Assembly: GCA_035502995.1 (NCBI GenBank)
Contig: DATJTW010000065.1
Span: 1 to 64,000 of the forward strand
DNA from: CADEED01 sp035502995
Lineage (GTDB): Bacteria; Pseudomonadota; Gammaproteobacteria; Steroidobacterales; Steroidobacteraceae
Direction: 5' to 3'
DNA: 64,000 bases
The translations under genes and the position numbers were made by a program. Shown piece by piece: positions 25,202 through 34,061 of this stretch. Below the pieces are notes generated by a model. It was not told the DNA's origin. It did not search any database and saw nothing but the letters and a program-made list of their open reading frames with translations. Numbering within the stretch: position 1 is the stretch's first letter; every line of letters starts with the position of its first letter.

Positions 25202-27469
25202 ATGAGCAATCGGGGTCTAACTATCGCCGCGATCGCGGCATCCTTCGTCATCTGCACCGGCGCGAGCCGGGATTCCACCGCCCAGGTGGCGGTGTCCAAC
25301 GTCCAACAGAATCGATTCCTGCCTTCGGGCCTGCCGGTCGACAGGGAGACCGGCGACCCGGGCGTCACCTCCACCACGACGAACACCGCCATCGCGGCAC
25401 CGGACGCACGCGCGGCGGCCACCGAGCCCATCTCCGGCGGTCCGTTTCGCGAGGCGCCGGCCGCGTTCGACAACAAGACCAACGGCTTCGACAACCAGGG
25501 GCCCAACTACGACGCGTTGACCGAGGACACCGTCGTCGCCCTGCGATCCTTCAACGACAACCGCTTCATCTTCGAGGAGGTCGAACACGTCGCCGACGGA
25601 CTGGGGCCCACCTACAACGCGCAGTCGTGCCGCGAATGTCACCAGAACATCGTGACCGGCGGCGCCAGCCAGGTGGCCGAGCACCGCACCGGCCGCATGG
25701 ACCTGCTGCAGTTCGTGGAGTCGGTGGGCGGCTCGCTGATCCAGTCGCGATCGACGAACGCCGACATCTTCGAACGCGTGCCGTTCGAGGACAGCGTCAG
25801 CACGTTGCGCATCTCGACCAACACGCTGGGCGCGGGTTTCATCGAGGCGATCGCCAACGACACGCTGCTCAAGCTGCGCGACGCGCAGCCGGCGGCGATC
25901 CGCGGCACCGCGCAGATGGTCGCCGTGCTCGAGGCCAACAACGCGCCGCGCATCGGGCGCTTCGGCTGGAAGTCGCAGCATGCGTCGCTCGAGTCGTTCG
26001 CCGCTGACGCCTATCTGAACGAGATGGGCATCACGACGCCGCTGCTGCCCGACGAGAACACCTCGCTGGGACGCAACGTCGGCTTCGGCACGGCCTACGA
26101 CCCGGTGGCCGATCCCGAGGACGACGGCGTGGATCTGAAGGCGTTCGCGAACTTCATGCGGGCCACGAAGGCGCCGCCGCGCGGCGCGATCAACTCGCAG
26201 GTGCGCGCCGGTGAGAACGCGTTCAACGCGGCGGGATGTTCGGGCTGTCACGTCGGCACGATCCGCACGGCTGCGCCCGGGACGCGCATCAACGGCGGCG
26301 CGCTGCGCGTGAAGGACGCGGTGGGGAACAAGATCATCCATCCCTACAGCGACTTCCTGCTGCACGACATCGGCACCGGCGACGGCATCCCGTTGCTGCC
26401 GGGCGCGGAGTTCGCATCGACCATGACGCAGATCCGCACGGCGCCGCTCTGGGCGCTGCGCACGCGCAACCGGCTGATGCACGACGGGTTGTCGTTCACG
26501 AAGGAAGAAGCGATCGCGCGACATGCGGGACAGGCCAGCGCGGCTAAGACGGCGTTCGAGGCGCTGAACGCGACGCAGCGCGCGGCGTTGCTCGCCTTTC
26601 TTGATTCGTTATGGGGCTCGATTCGTTATGAGGCTCGAATCGTTGTGACGCGGTTGCCGGTCGCGGGCCAGGGACGGCTCGCGGCCGGCACGTCAGTATT
26701 CGTCCGAGCCCTGCACCCAGATGAACGACTGCGCGTCGATCATGTCGCGCGGACCGAGATCGCGATTGTCGCGCGTCACCTGCGCCGCGAAGTCGAGCAG
26801 CGCGGCATACGTCTCCCAGTTCGGTCGCGGGCGATAGGGGAAGTCGAAGCCGTAGGCGCGTGCGGACGCGCGCGTGACGGTGGGCTTCAGGAAGACGTGT
26901 CGCTCGGGCTGCGCGATGAAGCCGAAGACGGTGACCAGCGGCCAGGTCAACACGCGGGTCTGCCGCCGCGGCAGATTGGCCACGACTTCGACCCAGCGCG
27001 TGAACCGCTGCTCCATCGAGCCGCCGCCGTGCAGCCAGTCGAACAGGCCGTCGGCGAAGGCGCGCGCGCCGGCCGGCGTGCGCACCGCATCGCGCAGCGC
27101 CATCTTCTCGAACGAGAAGATCATGCTGTGTTTCGACGATTGTTCGACGCGCACGGCGCGGGCCGCGATCTCGACGTGTTTACCCGCGTCGCGCAGGCGC
27201 ATCAGCTCGGACTTCGCGAGGACCTCGCTCCAGCGGCGGTGCGTTTCGACCTTGTAGTCGCGCTCGAGTTCGAGGTAGTCCGCGTCACGAAAACCGTCGG
27301 GAAAGTAGCCGAGAAATTTGCGCCGGCAGCGCGAAGCCTGCTTCGAAGGAGTGCCATCGCCGGGGGCGAGACGTATCGGCAGGCGCGAGAGCTGGACCAT
27401 GACGCCATGCTCGGCCGCCATTCGCCGGGCCGAAGTCGGTGGTGGACCCCGGTAGGGGTCGGTGGCTGA
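25202..27469 (+). CDS. Di-heme oxidoreductase (DHOR-like), with a lost stop and 285-residue run-on tail
   Basis: The first 470 residues match the DHOR-type di-heme cytochrome family (a c-type peroxidase relative): signal peptide, heme sites CRECH (143-147) and CSGCH (346-350), and the final LLAFLDSL. Normally the gene would end there. Instead codon 471 is TGG at 26612-26614, inside the first unit of a 17-bp tandem repeat. The second unit has TGA at the equivalent place, out of frame. The frame then runs 285 residues through the antisense of the next gene, giving an Arg/Val-rich tail with no known domain. The ATG at 25202 follows a GGGAG site. The conserved part is very likely real; whether the tail is made is uncertain. 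Confidence 0.85.
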   Translation: MSNRGLTIAAIAASFVICTGASRDSTAQVAVSNVQQNRFLPSGLPVDRETGDPGVTSTTTNTAIAAPDARAAATEPISGGPFREAPAAFDNKTNGFDNQGPNYDALTEDTVVALRSFNDNRFIFEEVEHVADGLGPTYNAQSCRECHQNIVTGGASQVAEHRTGRMDLLQFVESVGGSLIQSRSTNADIFERVPFEDSVSTLRISTNTLGAGFIEAIANDTLLKLRDAQPAAIRGTAQMVAVLEANNAPRIGRFGWKSQHASLESFAADAYLNEMGITTPLLPDENTSLGRNVGFGTAYDPVADPEDDGVDLKAFANFMRATKAPPRGAINSQVRAGENAFNAAGCSGCHVGTIRTAAPGTRINGGALRVKDAVGNKIIHPYSDFLLHDIGTGDGIPLLPGAEFASTMTQIRTAPLWALRTRNRLMHDGLSFTKEEAIARHAGQASAAKTAFEALNATQRAALLAFLDSLWGSIRYEARIVVTRLPVAGQGRLAAGTSVFVRALHPDERLRVDHVARTEIAIVARHLRREVEQRGIRLPVRSRAIGEVEAVGACGRARDGGLQEDVSLGLRDEAEDGDQRPGQHAGLPPRQIGHDFDPAREPLLHRAAAVQPVEQAVGEGARAGRRAHRIAQRHLLEREDHAVFRRLFDAHGAGRDLDVFTRVAQAHQLGLREDLAPAAVRFDLVVALEFEVVRVTKTVGKVAEKFAPAARSLLRRSAIAGGETYRQARELDHDAMLGRHSPGRSRWWTPVGVGG
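26600..26650 (+). repeat. Three tandem 17-bp repeats at the end of the di-heme oxidoreductase domain
   Basis: Units are 26600-26616, 26617-26633 and 26634-26650, each built on C-T-Y-G-A-W-T-C-G-T-T-R-T-G-R-S-G. Units 1 and 2 differ at two positions, and unit 3 is more diverged. Because 17 is not a multiple of three, each unit is read in another frame. Unit 1 has TGG where TGA would end the family at LAFLDSL. Confidence 0.85.
26693..27421 (-). CDS. Hypothetical protein, 242 residues, cytoplasmic
   Basis: I do not recognise this protein. It is soluble, rich in Arg and aromatic residues, and has conserved-looking segments (RRKFLGYFPDGFRDADYLE, FSFEKMALRDAV, PRRQTRVLTWPLVTVFGFI). It may be an uncharacterised family found in soil bacteria. 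The start is uncertain: ATG 27421 gives the full length, while ATG 27400 (VMVQLSRLP) is also possible, and neither has a good ribosome site. Its entire length is covered on the opposite strand by the run-on frame of the di-heme oxidoreductase, so the two transcripts would collide. Confidence 0.65.
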   Translation of the reverse strand: MAAEHGVMVQLSRLPIRLAPGDGTPSKQASRCRRKFLGYFPDGFRDADYLELERDYKVETHRRWSEVLAKSELMRLRDAGKHVEIAARAVRVEQSSKHSMIFSFEKMALRDAVRTPAGARAFADGLFDWLHGGGSMEQRFTRWVEVVANLPRRQTRVLTWPLVTVFGFIAQPERHVFLKPTVTRASARAYGFDFPYRPRPNWETYAALLDFAAQVTRDNRDLGPRDMIDAQSFIWVQGSDEY

Positions 27470-27476
27470 CCGACGG

Positions 27477-27875
27477 TCAGTCCTCGTACGTGCCGCTTTC
27501 GAACTGGATGAAGCAGAAGCCGTGGCCGAACGGGTCGCCGAAGCTCACACAACGCGAACCCTTCCAGTCGACGTGACCGGTCTCGCGCGTCGCACCGGCG
27601 GCGAGGGCTCGCACGGTCGCGGCGTCGACGTCGTCGACGACCAGGTCGAAGTGCACTGGGGTCCAGTGGCGGTCGAAATTCCGCGGGATCGGCGGCGAGT
27701 GCACGGCTTCGCTGCCGGCGGGCTTGCGCAGTAGATAGATCGTGGCGGCGGCACCGGTCAGCTCGGCGACGTCGTCGTCGAGCGTCCGGGTGTGTTCGAG
27801 GCCGAGTGCCGCCGTGTAGAAGCTAATGGCGGGTGAGAGCTCGGGCACGTCGATGTTGATGATGATTCGATTCAC
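27477..27875 (-). CDS. VOC family (glyoxalase/dioxygenase fold) protein
   Basis: The 132-residue protein has the two beta-alpha-beta-beta-beta repeats of the vicinal oxygen chelate fold, starting MNRIIINIDVPELSPAISFYT and ending DPFGHGFCFIQFE. The residues that would bind metal in glyoxalases are partly replaced, so it may bind a ligand such as a drug rather than catalyse. GTG 27875 is chosen because it begins the first strand directly. The stop of the upstream gene lies 4 bases away. Confidence 0.82.
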   Translation of the reverse strand: MNRIIINIDVPELSPAISFYTAALGLEHTRTLDDDVAELTGAAATIYLLRKPAGSEAVHSPPIPRNFDRHWTPVHFDLVVDDVDAATVRALAAGATRETGHVDWKGSRCVSFGDPFGHGFCFIQFESGTYED

Positions 27876-27879
27876 GACG

Positions 27880-30075
27880 TCAGCGCGTTGGCGCGGCTGG
27901 CGCCACGGCCGGCGCGGTCGCAAGGGCATTCCGCGCCACCTCGATATCCGCCGCGACCTCCGGCCGCACACGCGCCCAGTGGAACAGGTTGTCCGGGTTC
28001 GCCGCGAAGCCGTTGCCGTTGTAGTGCGTCAGCTTCATGTCCTTGTACAGCGGCGTCGTGATCGTCACGACCTCGTCCCAGTGCGCGAGCGCCTTCTCTA
28101 GATGCTCGATGGCTTGTGCCTGGTCCGCCGCGTCGTGCGACGCGCGGAAGTTCTCGAGCGCGACGGCGCCGCGCAGTTTCTCGGCGAGGTGCAGTCCGAG
28201 GTTCGCCCAGGTCCTCACGTCCGCCACTTCGTAACGCAGGGCGACGTTGGTGCCCGGATCGACATCCGCGACCAGCGACAACGCGGCGCGGTTCTCGCGC
28301 TCCAGCAGGTTCGCGAGCTCGAGCGGTGTCACGCGGCTCGCGGCGAAACGTTTGCCGGCGCGCGTCTCCTTCACGAAGTCGGCGACCGAGACGTAATCCG
28401 GGTCCATCACGGGTTGTTTGATCAGCGCGTCGACGCCGATGTACTTCGTCACCTCGCCCTGCAACGCGAGGAAGCCTTCGCCGTACAACGTGAAGTCCCA
28501 CTTCGAGTCGTACAACGAGGCCAGGCGCATCTGCGTGTTCGACGCCAGCGCGTACGCGCGCAGCAGGTCCTTGCCCTTCGTGCCGTAGCGGCGCATGAAC
28601 AGCGACTGGAACGTGGAATCCGGCGTCGCCGGGTCGTACAGCAGCCGGCCCCACAGTGAATAGAACAGCCACTGCCGCTGGAACGCCCATTTCCATTGCG
28701 GGTGATCGACGGCGGTGAAGTAGTCGAGCGCCGGGATGTAGGTCTCGGAGCCGATGAAGTAGCCGCCGACGTACGGCCGCTCGCCGTGCTCGTTGCCGTT
28801 CTGCGCGATGTGCGCGCGGATGAACCCCGGCACGCCCCAGCGCAGCGCGAAGAAATCCTCGTTGCGGACCTGCCAGGCGATCCGGTAGTTGGTCGGCAGC
28901 GGATCGAAATACGTGTTGCCGAGCTTGCCACCGTGCACCTTCACCAGCTTCGGCGTCGAGTGGCCGTGCGACCAGTTGAACTTCATCTCCACCCAGATCG
29001 GGCCGGCGAACTTGTCGCCGAGCTTCTCCATCGCGGTGCGCGTGATCTTCTCGACGTCGCTGCTGACGCCGGGTCCGGAGCCGAGCCCCGACGAGAACGG
29101 CACGCGGTGGATCAGCTTCACCGGGCGCGCGCGCCGCGCGTTCAGCGCGCCCTGCACGTACACCTCGTCGACGAACGACTGGCGCTCCGCCGGCGTCATG
29201 CCGCCCATGCCTTCGCCGTGCGAGACGCCGATGCCGTCGAGATCCTCGTATTCCTCCAGCACCTGCGTCACCGACTCGCGCAGGTAACGCTTCGTGATCT
29301 CGGACGTGTCGCCGTTGCCGAAGTAGTGCGGGTAGTAGTTCTCCTTCGCGACGTCGTGCGCCTTCGCGAACTCCTCGCTGACGAAGATGCTCCAGAACAC
29401 GAGGTAGGTATCGAGGCCGCGCTCCTTCGCCAGGCGGAAGATGCCGCGATACAGGCGCTGCCACTCCGCGAACTCCGCGTCGGTCCACTTGCTGGCCTCG
29501 GGAAAATTGCGCGGCTTCACCATGTAGGTGAACGGGTGCAGCGTCCACAGCGTGATCGTGTTGAAGCGGTTCTCGACCATCATGTCGAGGAATGCCTCCC
29601 AGTAGGCGAGGTCGCGCACGGTGTCGACGTGCTGGTCCAGCGCCGAGCTCGGGCGATAGGTGTCCCAGGGCGTGTTGAACTTGATCGCGCGCAGCGCGAG
29701 CTTCGGCGTGTGCTCGGTGGCGTGCAGCTGGTCGATGGCGATGCCGTTGCCCAATTGCTCGCGCGCTTCGAGCGCGGCATACACCAGGCCGCGCTCGTCG
29801 CCGCCGGTCAGCAGCAGCCGGTCGCCGGGCGCGCGGATCGTGAACGCCTCGGCGCCGAGCGCCGGGTCGATGGTGAGTTCGATGACCACGCGCCCGTGGC
29901 GCGCCGGTTCGCGGATGCCGGGCGCGGCGAGCGCCGTGAGCAGCCGCCGCTTCGCGTACTCCGCCGGCGCCGAGTGCACGTGCATCACGGTCTCGACGGT
30001 CAACGCCTGCGCGCCCGAGGCGAGCATCAGCAGCACGAAGGCCGGCAGCAACCGGCAGATAGTTAGGCGTCGCAC
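27880..30075 (-). CDS. Secreted glycoside hydrolase-like protein, family not assigned
   Basis: The 731-residue protein is exported (VRRLTICRLLPAFVLLMLASGAQA). It has a GH20/GH67-type N-terminal alpha/beta domain (about 30-120, GDERGLVYAALEAREQL), then a large TIM-barrel-like domain starting WEAFLDMMVENRFNTITLW. Acidic candidates lie in DGIGVSHGEGMGG and in VEMKFNWSHGH. A helical C-terminal part follows. I cannot place it in a numbered GH family; relatives of hexosaminidase or alpha-glucuronidase are the best guess. The GTG at 30075 is preceded by GGGGGACTTC, better than the ATG 15 bases upstream. It lies next to unrelated small genes. Confidence 0.75.
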   Translation of the reverse strand: MRRLTICRLLPAFVLLMLASGAQALTVETVMHVHSAPAEYAKRRLLTALAAPGIREPARHGRVVIELTIDPALGAEAFTIRAPGDRLLLTGGDERGLVYAALEAREQLGNGIAIDQLHATEHTPKLALRAIKFNTPWDTYRPSSALDQHVDTVRDLAYWEAFLDMMVENRFNTITLWTLHPFTYMVKPRNFPEASKWTDAEFAEWQRLYRGIFRLAKERGLDTYLVFWSIFVSEEFAKAHDVAKENYYPHYFGNGDTSEITKRYLRESVTQVLEEYEDLDGIGVSHGEGMGGMTPAERQSFVDEVYVQGALNARRARPVKLIHRVPFSSGLGSGPGVSSDVEKITRTAMEKLGDKFAGPIWVEMKFNWSHGHSTPKLVKVHGGKLGNTYFDPLPTNYRIAWQVRNEDFFALRWGVPGFIRAHIAQNGNEHGERPYVGGYFIGSETYIPALDYFTAVDHPQWKWAFQRQWLFYSLWGRLLYDPATPDSTFQSLFMRRYGTKGKDLLRAYALASNTQMRLASLYDSKWDFTLYGEGFLALQGEVTKYIGVDALIKQPVMDPDYVSVADFVKETRAGKRFAASRVTPLELANLLERENRAALSLVADVDPGTNVALRYEVADVRTWANLGLHLAEKLRGAVALENFRASHDAADQAQAIEHLEKALAHWDEVVTITTPLYKDMKLTHYNGNGFAANPDNLFHWARVRPEVAADIEVARNALATAPAVAPAAPTR

Positions 30076-30218
30076 GAAGTCCCCCGGCATGTCCGCATGT
30101 CGCGCACCGGCGTCCGTTTGTCTTTCGGGACAGCGCGCGAGACAGGCACGTTAATGTCGCCAGCCGCTCCTGACAACCGGTTATGATCGCGGCCGTATCG
30201 CGCGGATGAGGTGGGGTT

Positions 30219-30239
30219 CGCCGGGTCGACGACCCGGCG
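30219..30239. terminator. Strong hairpin between two minus-strand genes
   Basis: A perfect 9-bp stem CGCCGGGTC/GACCCGGCG closes on a GAC loop, between the gene ending at 30284 and the gene starting at 30075. No T tract follows on either strand, so factor-independent termination is doubtful. It could act with Rho or protect a 3' end. Confidence 0.35.
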
Positions 30240-30283
30240 GATCTTTGGTCAGGTCGAGGTGCAGGCCGCGCCGGGGTCGGCGC

Positions 30284-30742
30284 TCACGCCGCGCTCCACG
30301 CGTTCACTTCCGACTCCGAGAACAACGTCACCATGCGGCCGAACGCCGTGGCGCCCTGGTCGTCCTGCGTGATCGACATGTAGAACGCGATCGTCAGGCC
30401 GCGGTGATGCTCGAGCTGCACCTTCACCGCGCGGCCGGCGCCGTGGCCGGGGATCGCATCGACGCGTTCCGCCACGCCCACCGCCGCCAGGTCGCGTTCG
30501 CGCGCCATCGCCCGCAGGCCGTCGTGGACCATCGGCAGGATGTGCCAGGAGTTGGCGAAGCCGTCGCCGGTGATGCACATGGCGCCGAGCAGGGTGACCT
30601 TGCCATCGGGCGCGAGCACGGCCGCATGCGGCAGGAAGTCCCCGCGCTCGCGCAGCAGCTGCTCGGATTTCGCGAACAGCGGTTTGGCCAGTGCGCCGAG
30701 GTCGCCTTTGACCGCGGCGTACAGCTCCTGTGGTGTTGTCAT
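30284..30742 (-). CDS. Hypothetical protein, 152 residues
   Basis: I cannot assign this protein. It is soluble and alpha/beta, with a helical start (MTTPQELYAAVKGDLGALAKPL), a central VLAPDGKVTLLGAMCITGDG strand pair and an end with KVQLEHHRGLTIAFYMSITQ. Nothing looks catalytic. The ATG follows a purine-rich site (GGGGAGTG on the minus strand), which is good evidence that it is real. It is divergent from an SDR gene 75 bases away. Confidence 0.65.
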   Translation of the reverse strand: MTTPQELYAAVKGDLGALAKPLFAKSEQLLRERGDFLPHAAVLAPDGKVTLLGAMCITGDGFANSWHILPMVHDGLRAMARERDLAAVGVAERVDAIPGHGAGRAVKVQLEHHRGLTIAFYMSITQDDQGATAFGRMVTLFSESEVNAWSAA

Positions 30743-30817
30743 TCACTCCCCGAAAGTGGCCGAACTACAGCACGGAACCGGCGCGGGGGTCAAAAACACG
30801 GCGCTCGAAAGAATGTT

Positions 30818-31645
30818 ATGAATGCCGCCACGATGAATATGTCTTCGGCAAAGACCGTCCTCATCACCGGCGCCTCGTCCGGTATCGGCGCCGGCCTGGC
30901 GCGCGAGTTCGCGCGCCGCGGCTTCCGCGTGGCGCTGGTCGCGCGGCGGCTCGAGGAGCTGGAAAAAATTGCAACGGCGCTGCGGGCCGGCGGCGCGACG
31001 GCGTCGACCCACGTCGGCGACGTCACGAAGGACGGGGACGTGGCACGCGCGGTTGCCGAGCTCGCGGCGCAGGGCGCGACGCCGGGAATCGTCATTGCCA
31101 ACGCCGGCTTCGGCGTCGTCGGCAATGCGCAGCGGCTGACGCTCGCCGACTATCAACGGCAGTTCGCGACGAACGTAGAAGGCGTCGTCAGGACGTTCCA
31201 GGAGACCCTCGGCGCGCTGCGCCAGGCGCGCGGTCGCTTCGTGATCATGGGCAGCGTTTCCGGCCACGTGTCGATGCCGGGCGGGTCGCCGTATGCGATG
31301 AGCAAGTTCGCGGTGCGCGCGTTCGCCGAGGCCTTGCACGGCGACCTGAAGGGCACCGGCGTCGGCGTCACGCTGATCTCGCCCGGATTCGTGGAGTCGG
31401 ACATCCGCCGCGTCGACAACCGCGGCGGCCTGCACCCGGACGTGCGCGACCCGATCCCGTCGTGGCTGGTCATGCGCACGGACGTCGCGGCCCGCAAGAT
31501 GGCGCGCGGCATCCTGGCCGGGCGGCGCGAGGTCGTGGTCACGCTGCATGCGAAGCTGATCGTGTTCTTCGCGCGGCATTTCCCGCGCACGTTCCGCTTC
31601 GCGTTGTTGCGTACAGCGAAGGCGCGGCCGGAGCCGACGCGATAG
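30818..31645 (+). CDS. Short-chain dehydrogenase/reductase (SDR), second
   Basis: The 275-residue SDR has TGASSGIGAGLAREFA, NAGFG, the Ser in IMGSVSGHV and YAMSKFA with the Tyr/Lys pair. The C-terminal VIFFARHFPRTFRF-type segment is Arg-rich and hydrophobic, as in membrane-associated members. ATG 30818 is used; a second ATG 15 bases later (MNMSSAK) is equally close to the fold. It is unlike the SDR at 14361 and lacks its duplicated loop. Substrate unknown. Confidence 0.9.
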   Translation: MNAATMNMSSAKTVLITGASSGIGAGLAREFARRGFRVALVARRLEELEKIATALRAGGATASTHVGDVTKDGDVARAVAELAAQGATPGIVIANAGFGVVGNAQRLTLADYQRQFATNVEGVVRTFQETLGALRQARGRFVIMGSVSGHVSMPGGSPYAMSKFAVRAFAEALHGDLKGTGVGVTLISPGFVESDIRRVDNRGGLHPDVRDPIPSWLVMRTDVAARKMARGILAGRREVVVTLHAKLIVFFARHFPRTFRFALLRTAKARPEPTR

Positions 31646-31673
31646 GACGACCCGCGCCGAAACGTCGGACCGG

Positions 31674-33392
31674 CTAGTGGACCATCGGCAGCGATTCGCC
31701 GCCGAACAACACCTGCGACGGCTTGCTGTTGCGCACCTGGTCCGCGGTGGTGTCCTGGGTGAACTTCACCGGCAGGATCGCGATGTCGGCGAGCTTGCCC
31801 TCGGTCAGCGAGCCGATCTCGTCGTCGCGGCCGATCAGTTTCGCGGCGTTCAGCGTGTAGGCCAGCAGCATCTCGTCGAGCGTCAGTGCCTCGGCCGGGA
31901 CCAGCGGCGCGCGTTCCGGTTGCAGGGGATTCCGGCGGGACATCGCGGTGGCGATGGCTTCGAAGGGATTGAAGCTGGACACGTCCCAGTCGCTGCCGCC
32001 GGCGATGGTCGCCTTCGCATCGACCAGCGAGCGCGCGGGGTACTGGCGCGCGCCGCGTTCGGGCCCGAGATACTTCTGGACGGCGTCGACGCTGTAGTTG
32101 TCCGGCTGCGCCCACAGCAGCTGCAGCGACGCGAGGACGTCGAGCTGCGCGAAGCGAGGCAGGTCGGCGGGATCGATCAGCTGCAGGTGCGCGATGCTGT
32201 ACCGGCGCTTGCTGCCCGCGGCGCGCGCGGCGGCGAACGCGTCCAGTGTCTCGCGCACGGCGGCATCGCCGATGGCGTGCACGTGCACGTTGAAGCCGTC
32301 CTGGTCGGCGCGCCGGATGAAGCGGGTCATCGCCGCCGGCTCGAGGTAGAGCTTCGCCTTGTTGTTGGTGGGGCGGCCGTGCGCGTCGCGGTAGGGCTCG
32401 AGCAACGCGGCGGTCTGCGTCGGATACTCGAGCACGCCGTCGGCAAACAGCTTGATGAAGTCGGCGCGCAGCAGCGGTTGCTGGCCGACGCGGGCGCGCA
32501 GGTCGTCGAGCCGTGCGAACTCGGCGTCGCTGTCGGTGCCGTCGCTCTCGAGCGCGATCGTCACGCGCGCGTCGAGCTCGAAACGCTTCGCCAGCGCGAC
32601 GTAGGCGTCGACGGTTTCGGCGTCCGTGTTGGCCTCGAAGTAGGACGTGATGCCGACGGCGTGCAGCTGCGGCAGGATCCAGCGCAGCTTCTCCAGGCGT
32701 TTCTCCGGCGTCGGTTTCTCCATGACGGCGAGCACGAGGCCGACGCCGCCATCGACGAGGAAACCCGACGGCTCGCCCTGCGCGTCGCGCTCGATGCGGC
32801 CGTCGTCCGGATCCTTCGTGCCGCGCGTGATGCGGGCCAGCTCGAGCGCGCGCGAATTCACCCAGGCCGTGTGGCCGTCCTGGCCCCAGAGGAAGAGCGG
32901 CCGCTGGCGTTCGATGGCGTCGAGCTGGGCGCGCGTCGCCTTGAAGCCGGCGGGGTTCACGTCGGTGACGACGAGCCAGGCGGACTCCTTGTCGTTCTTG
33001 AAGCAGTCGAGGATGCGCGGCGCGGCCTTCTGGATGGTGAGCTCGGTGCCGTCGAGGCTGCAGCCGCCGCGCGCCAGCGCGCCTTCGGCGACGTGGATGT
33101 GGCTGTCGATGAGGCCGGGCAGCACGGTGTTGCCCTGGGCGTCGATGCGCCGGGTCTTCGCGCCGATGAGCGGCTGGATGTCGGCGTCGCTGCCGACTTT
33201 CAGGATGCGGTCGTTGGCGATGGCCAGCGCGCTGGCGACGGGATGGGCCGGGTCCATGGTGCGGATGTCGGCGTTGACGATGACGACGTCGGCCGTTGTG
33301 GAGGCGGCCGGCGGCGGTCGTTCGCGCGAACCGCAGGCAGCGAGCAGGGTCGCGAGGACGACAGCTGACAGCGAGGCAGGCGCGACGTTCAT
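31674..33392 (-). CDS. YtcJ-like amidohydrolase lipoprotein
   Basis: The 572-residue protein has a lipoprotein signal (lipobox LLAAC at residue about 20) and a metal-dependent amidohydrolase barrel: HIH metal site in GLIDSHIHVAEG, the carboxylated-Lys candidate in DFIKLFADGV, HVHAIGD and the Asp in GGSDWDVSSF. It hydrolyses an amide or ester outside the cytoplasm, with unknown specificity. I start at ATG 33392 since a longer reading would run through a repeat element. Confidence 0.9.
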   Translation of the reverse strand: MNVAPASLSAVVLATLLAACGSRERPPPAASTTADVVIVNADIRTMDPAHPVASALAIANDRILKVGSDADIQPLIGAKTRRIDAQGNTVLPGLIDSHIHVAEGALARGGCSLDGTELTIQKAAPRILDCFKNDKESAWLVVTDVNPAGFKATRAQLDAIERQRPLFLWGQDGHTAWVNSRALELARITRGTKDPDDGRIERDAQGEPSGFLVDGGVGLVLAVMEKPTPEKRLEKLRWILPQLHAVGITSYFEANTDAETVDAYVALAKRFELDARVTIALESDGTDSDAEFARLDDLRARVGQQPLLRADFIKLFADGVLEYPTQTAALLEPYRDAHGRPTNNKAKLYLEPAAMTRFIRRADQDGFNVHVHAIGDAAVRETLDAFAAARAAGSKRRYSIAHLQLIDPADLPRFAQLDVLASLQLLWAQPDNYSVDAVQKYLGPERGARQYPARSLVDAKATIAGGSDWDVSSFNPFEAIATAMSRRNPLQPERAPLVPAEALTLDEMLLAYTLNAAKLIGRDDEIGSLTEGKLADIAILPVKFTQDTTADQVRNSKPSQVLFGGESLPMVH

Positions 33393-33414
33393 GCCGCGAC
33401 GGTACCACGCGGAA

Positions 33415-33453
33415 ATGGGGACAGTCCCCGATTGCTGGCAAAAGGGGACAGTC
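33415..33453 (+). repeat. REP-like dispersed element, copy 2
   Basis: This 39-base copy differs from copy 1 at only a few loop positions (ATTGC in place of TTTCC). It is the one member whose orientation is opposite to the genes around it. It lies between the start of the amidohydrolase gene (33392) and the end of the DUF1761 gene (33509). Confidence 0.75.
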
Positions 33454-33508
33454 ACGATTCTCGCGAGAGACGCCTCTTGCGAGCGCGCCCGCGAACGGCC
33501 GCGTCAGT

Positions 33509-33940
33509 TCATTGCGGACACGGCGCCTGCGCGCAGTCCGCACACGGCATCAGCGACAGCACGAGCCCGAAGATGGCGAACTGCACCGTGTGGTATCCGC
33601 CGTTGATCGCGAACAGCTTGAAGCTGCGGCGCTCGAACAGGTAGTTGATGCCGAAGCTGGCCGCGACCCACAGCAGCCCGGCCGACGCGCCCACCGCGAC
33701 ACCGAACACGAGCTGCGGCCGCGGGCCGAGGAAGTTCGCGAAGTTCCAGGCCGCGAGGAACGAGAGCACCAGCGACAGGCCGAAGATCCGCACCAGGTTG
33801 CCGCTCTTGAGCTGTTCGTCGGTGAGGCCGGCCTCGCGTTGCCACGCCTTGCCGAACATCACCGGCGAATACCACAGACCACCCAGCGCGAAGCTCGCGA
33901 CCGCCGCGACGACGACGGCGAGCCAGTTGATTTCGGGCAT
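33509..33940 (-). CDS. DUF1761 family membrane protein
   Basis: The 143-residue protein has four membrane helices with the family pattern NWLAVVVAAVASFALGGLWYS at the start and FGINYLFERRSFKLFAINGGYH near the end. It finishes with a Cys-rich tail (CADCAQAPC). GGGAGG precedes the ATG. The function of the family is unknown. It stands alone, with about 55 bases to the repeat element downstream. Confidence 0.88.
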   Translation of the reverse strand: MPEINWLAVVVAAVASFALGGLWYSPVMFGKAWQREAGLTDEQLKSGNLVRIFGLSLVLSFLAAWNFANFLGPRPQLVFGVAVGASAGLLWVAASFGINYLFERRSFKLFAINGGYHTVQFAIFGLVLSLMPCADCAQAPCPQ

Positions 33941-34022
33941 GACGCCTCCCCGTTGTTGTTGTCCGGCGGATTGTGCGCCGCGTGGCAGAGGGCGTATTGG
34001 AAAAATGGGAACGGGGGCGCGT

Positions 34023-34061
34023 GACTGTCCCCTTTTGCTAGGAATCGGGGACTGTCCCCAT
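34023..34061 (-). repeat. REP-like dispersed element, copy 3
   Basis: Read on the minus strand, this 39-mer starts with ATGGGGACAGTCCCC. Its first base is also the last base of the TAA stop of the AraC-type regulator gene. It follows that gene in the same sense, as the other copies do. Confidence 0.75.
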
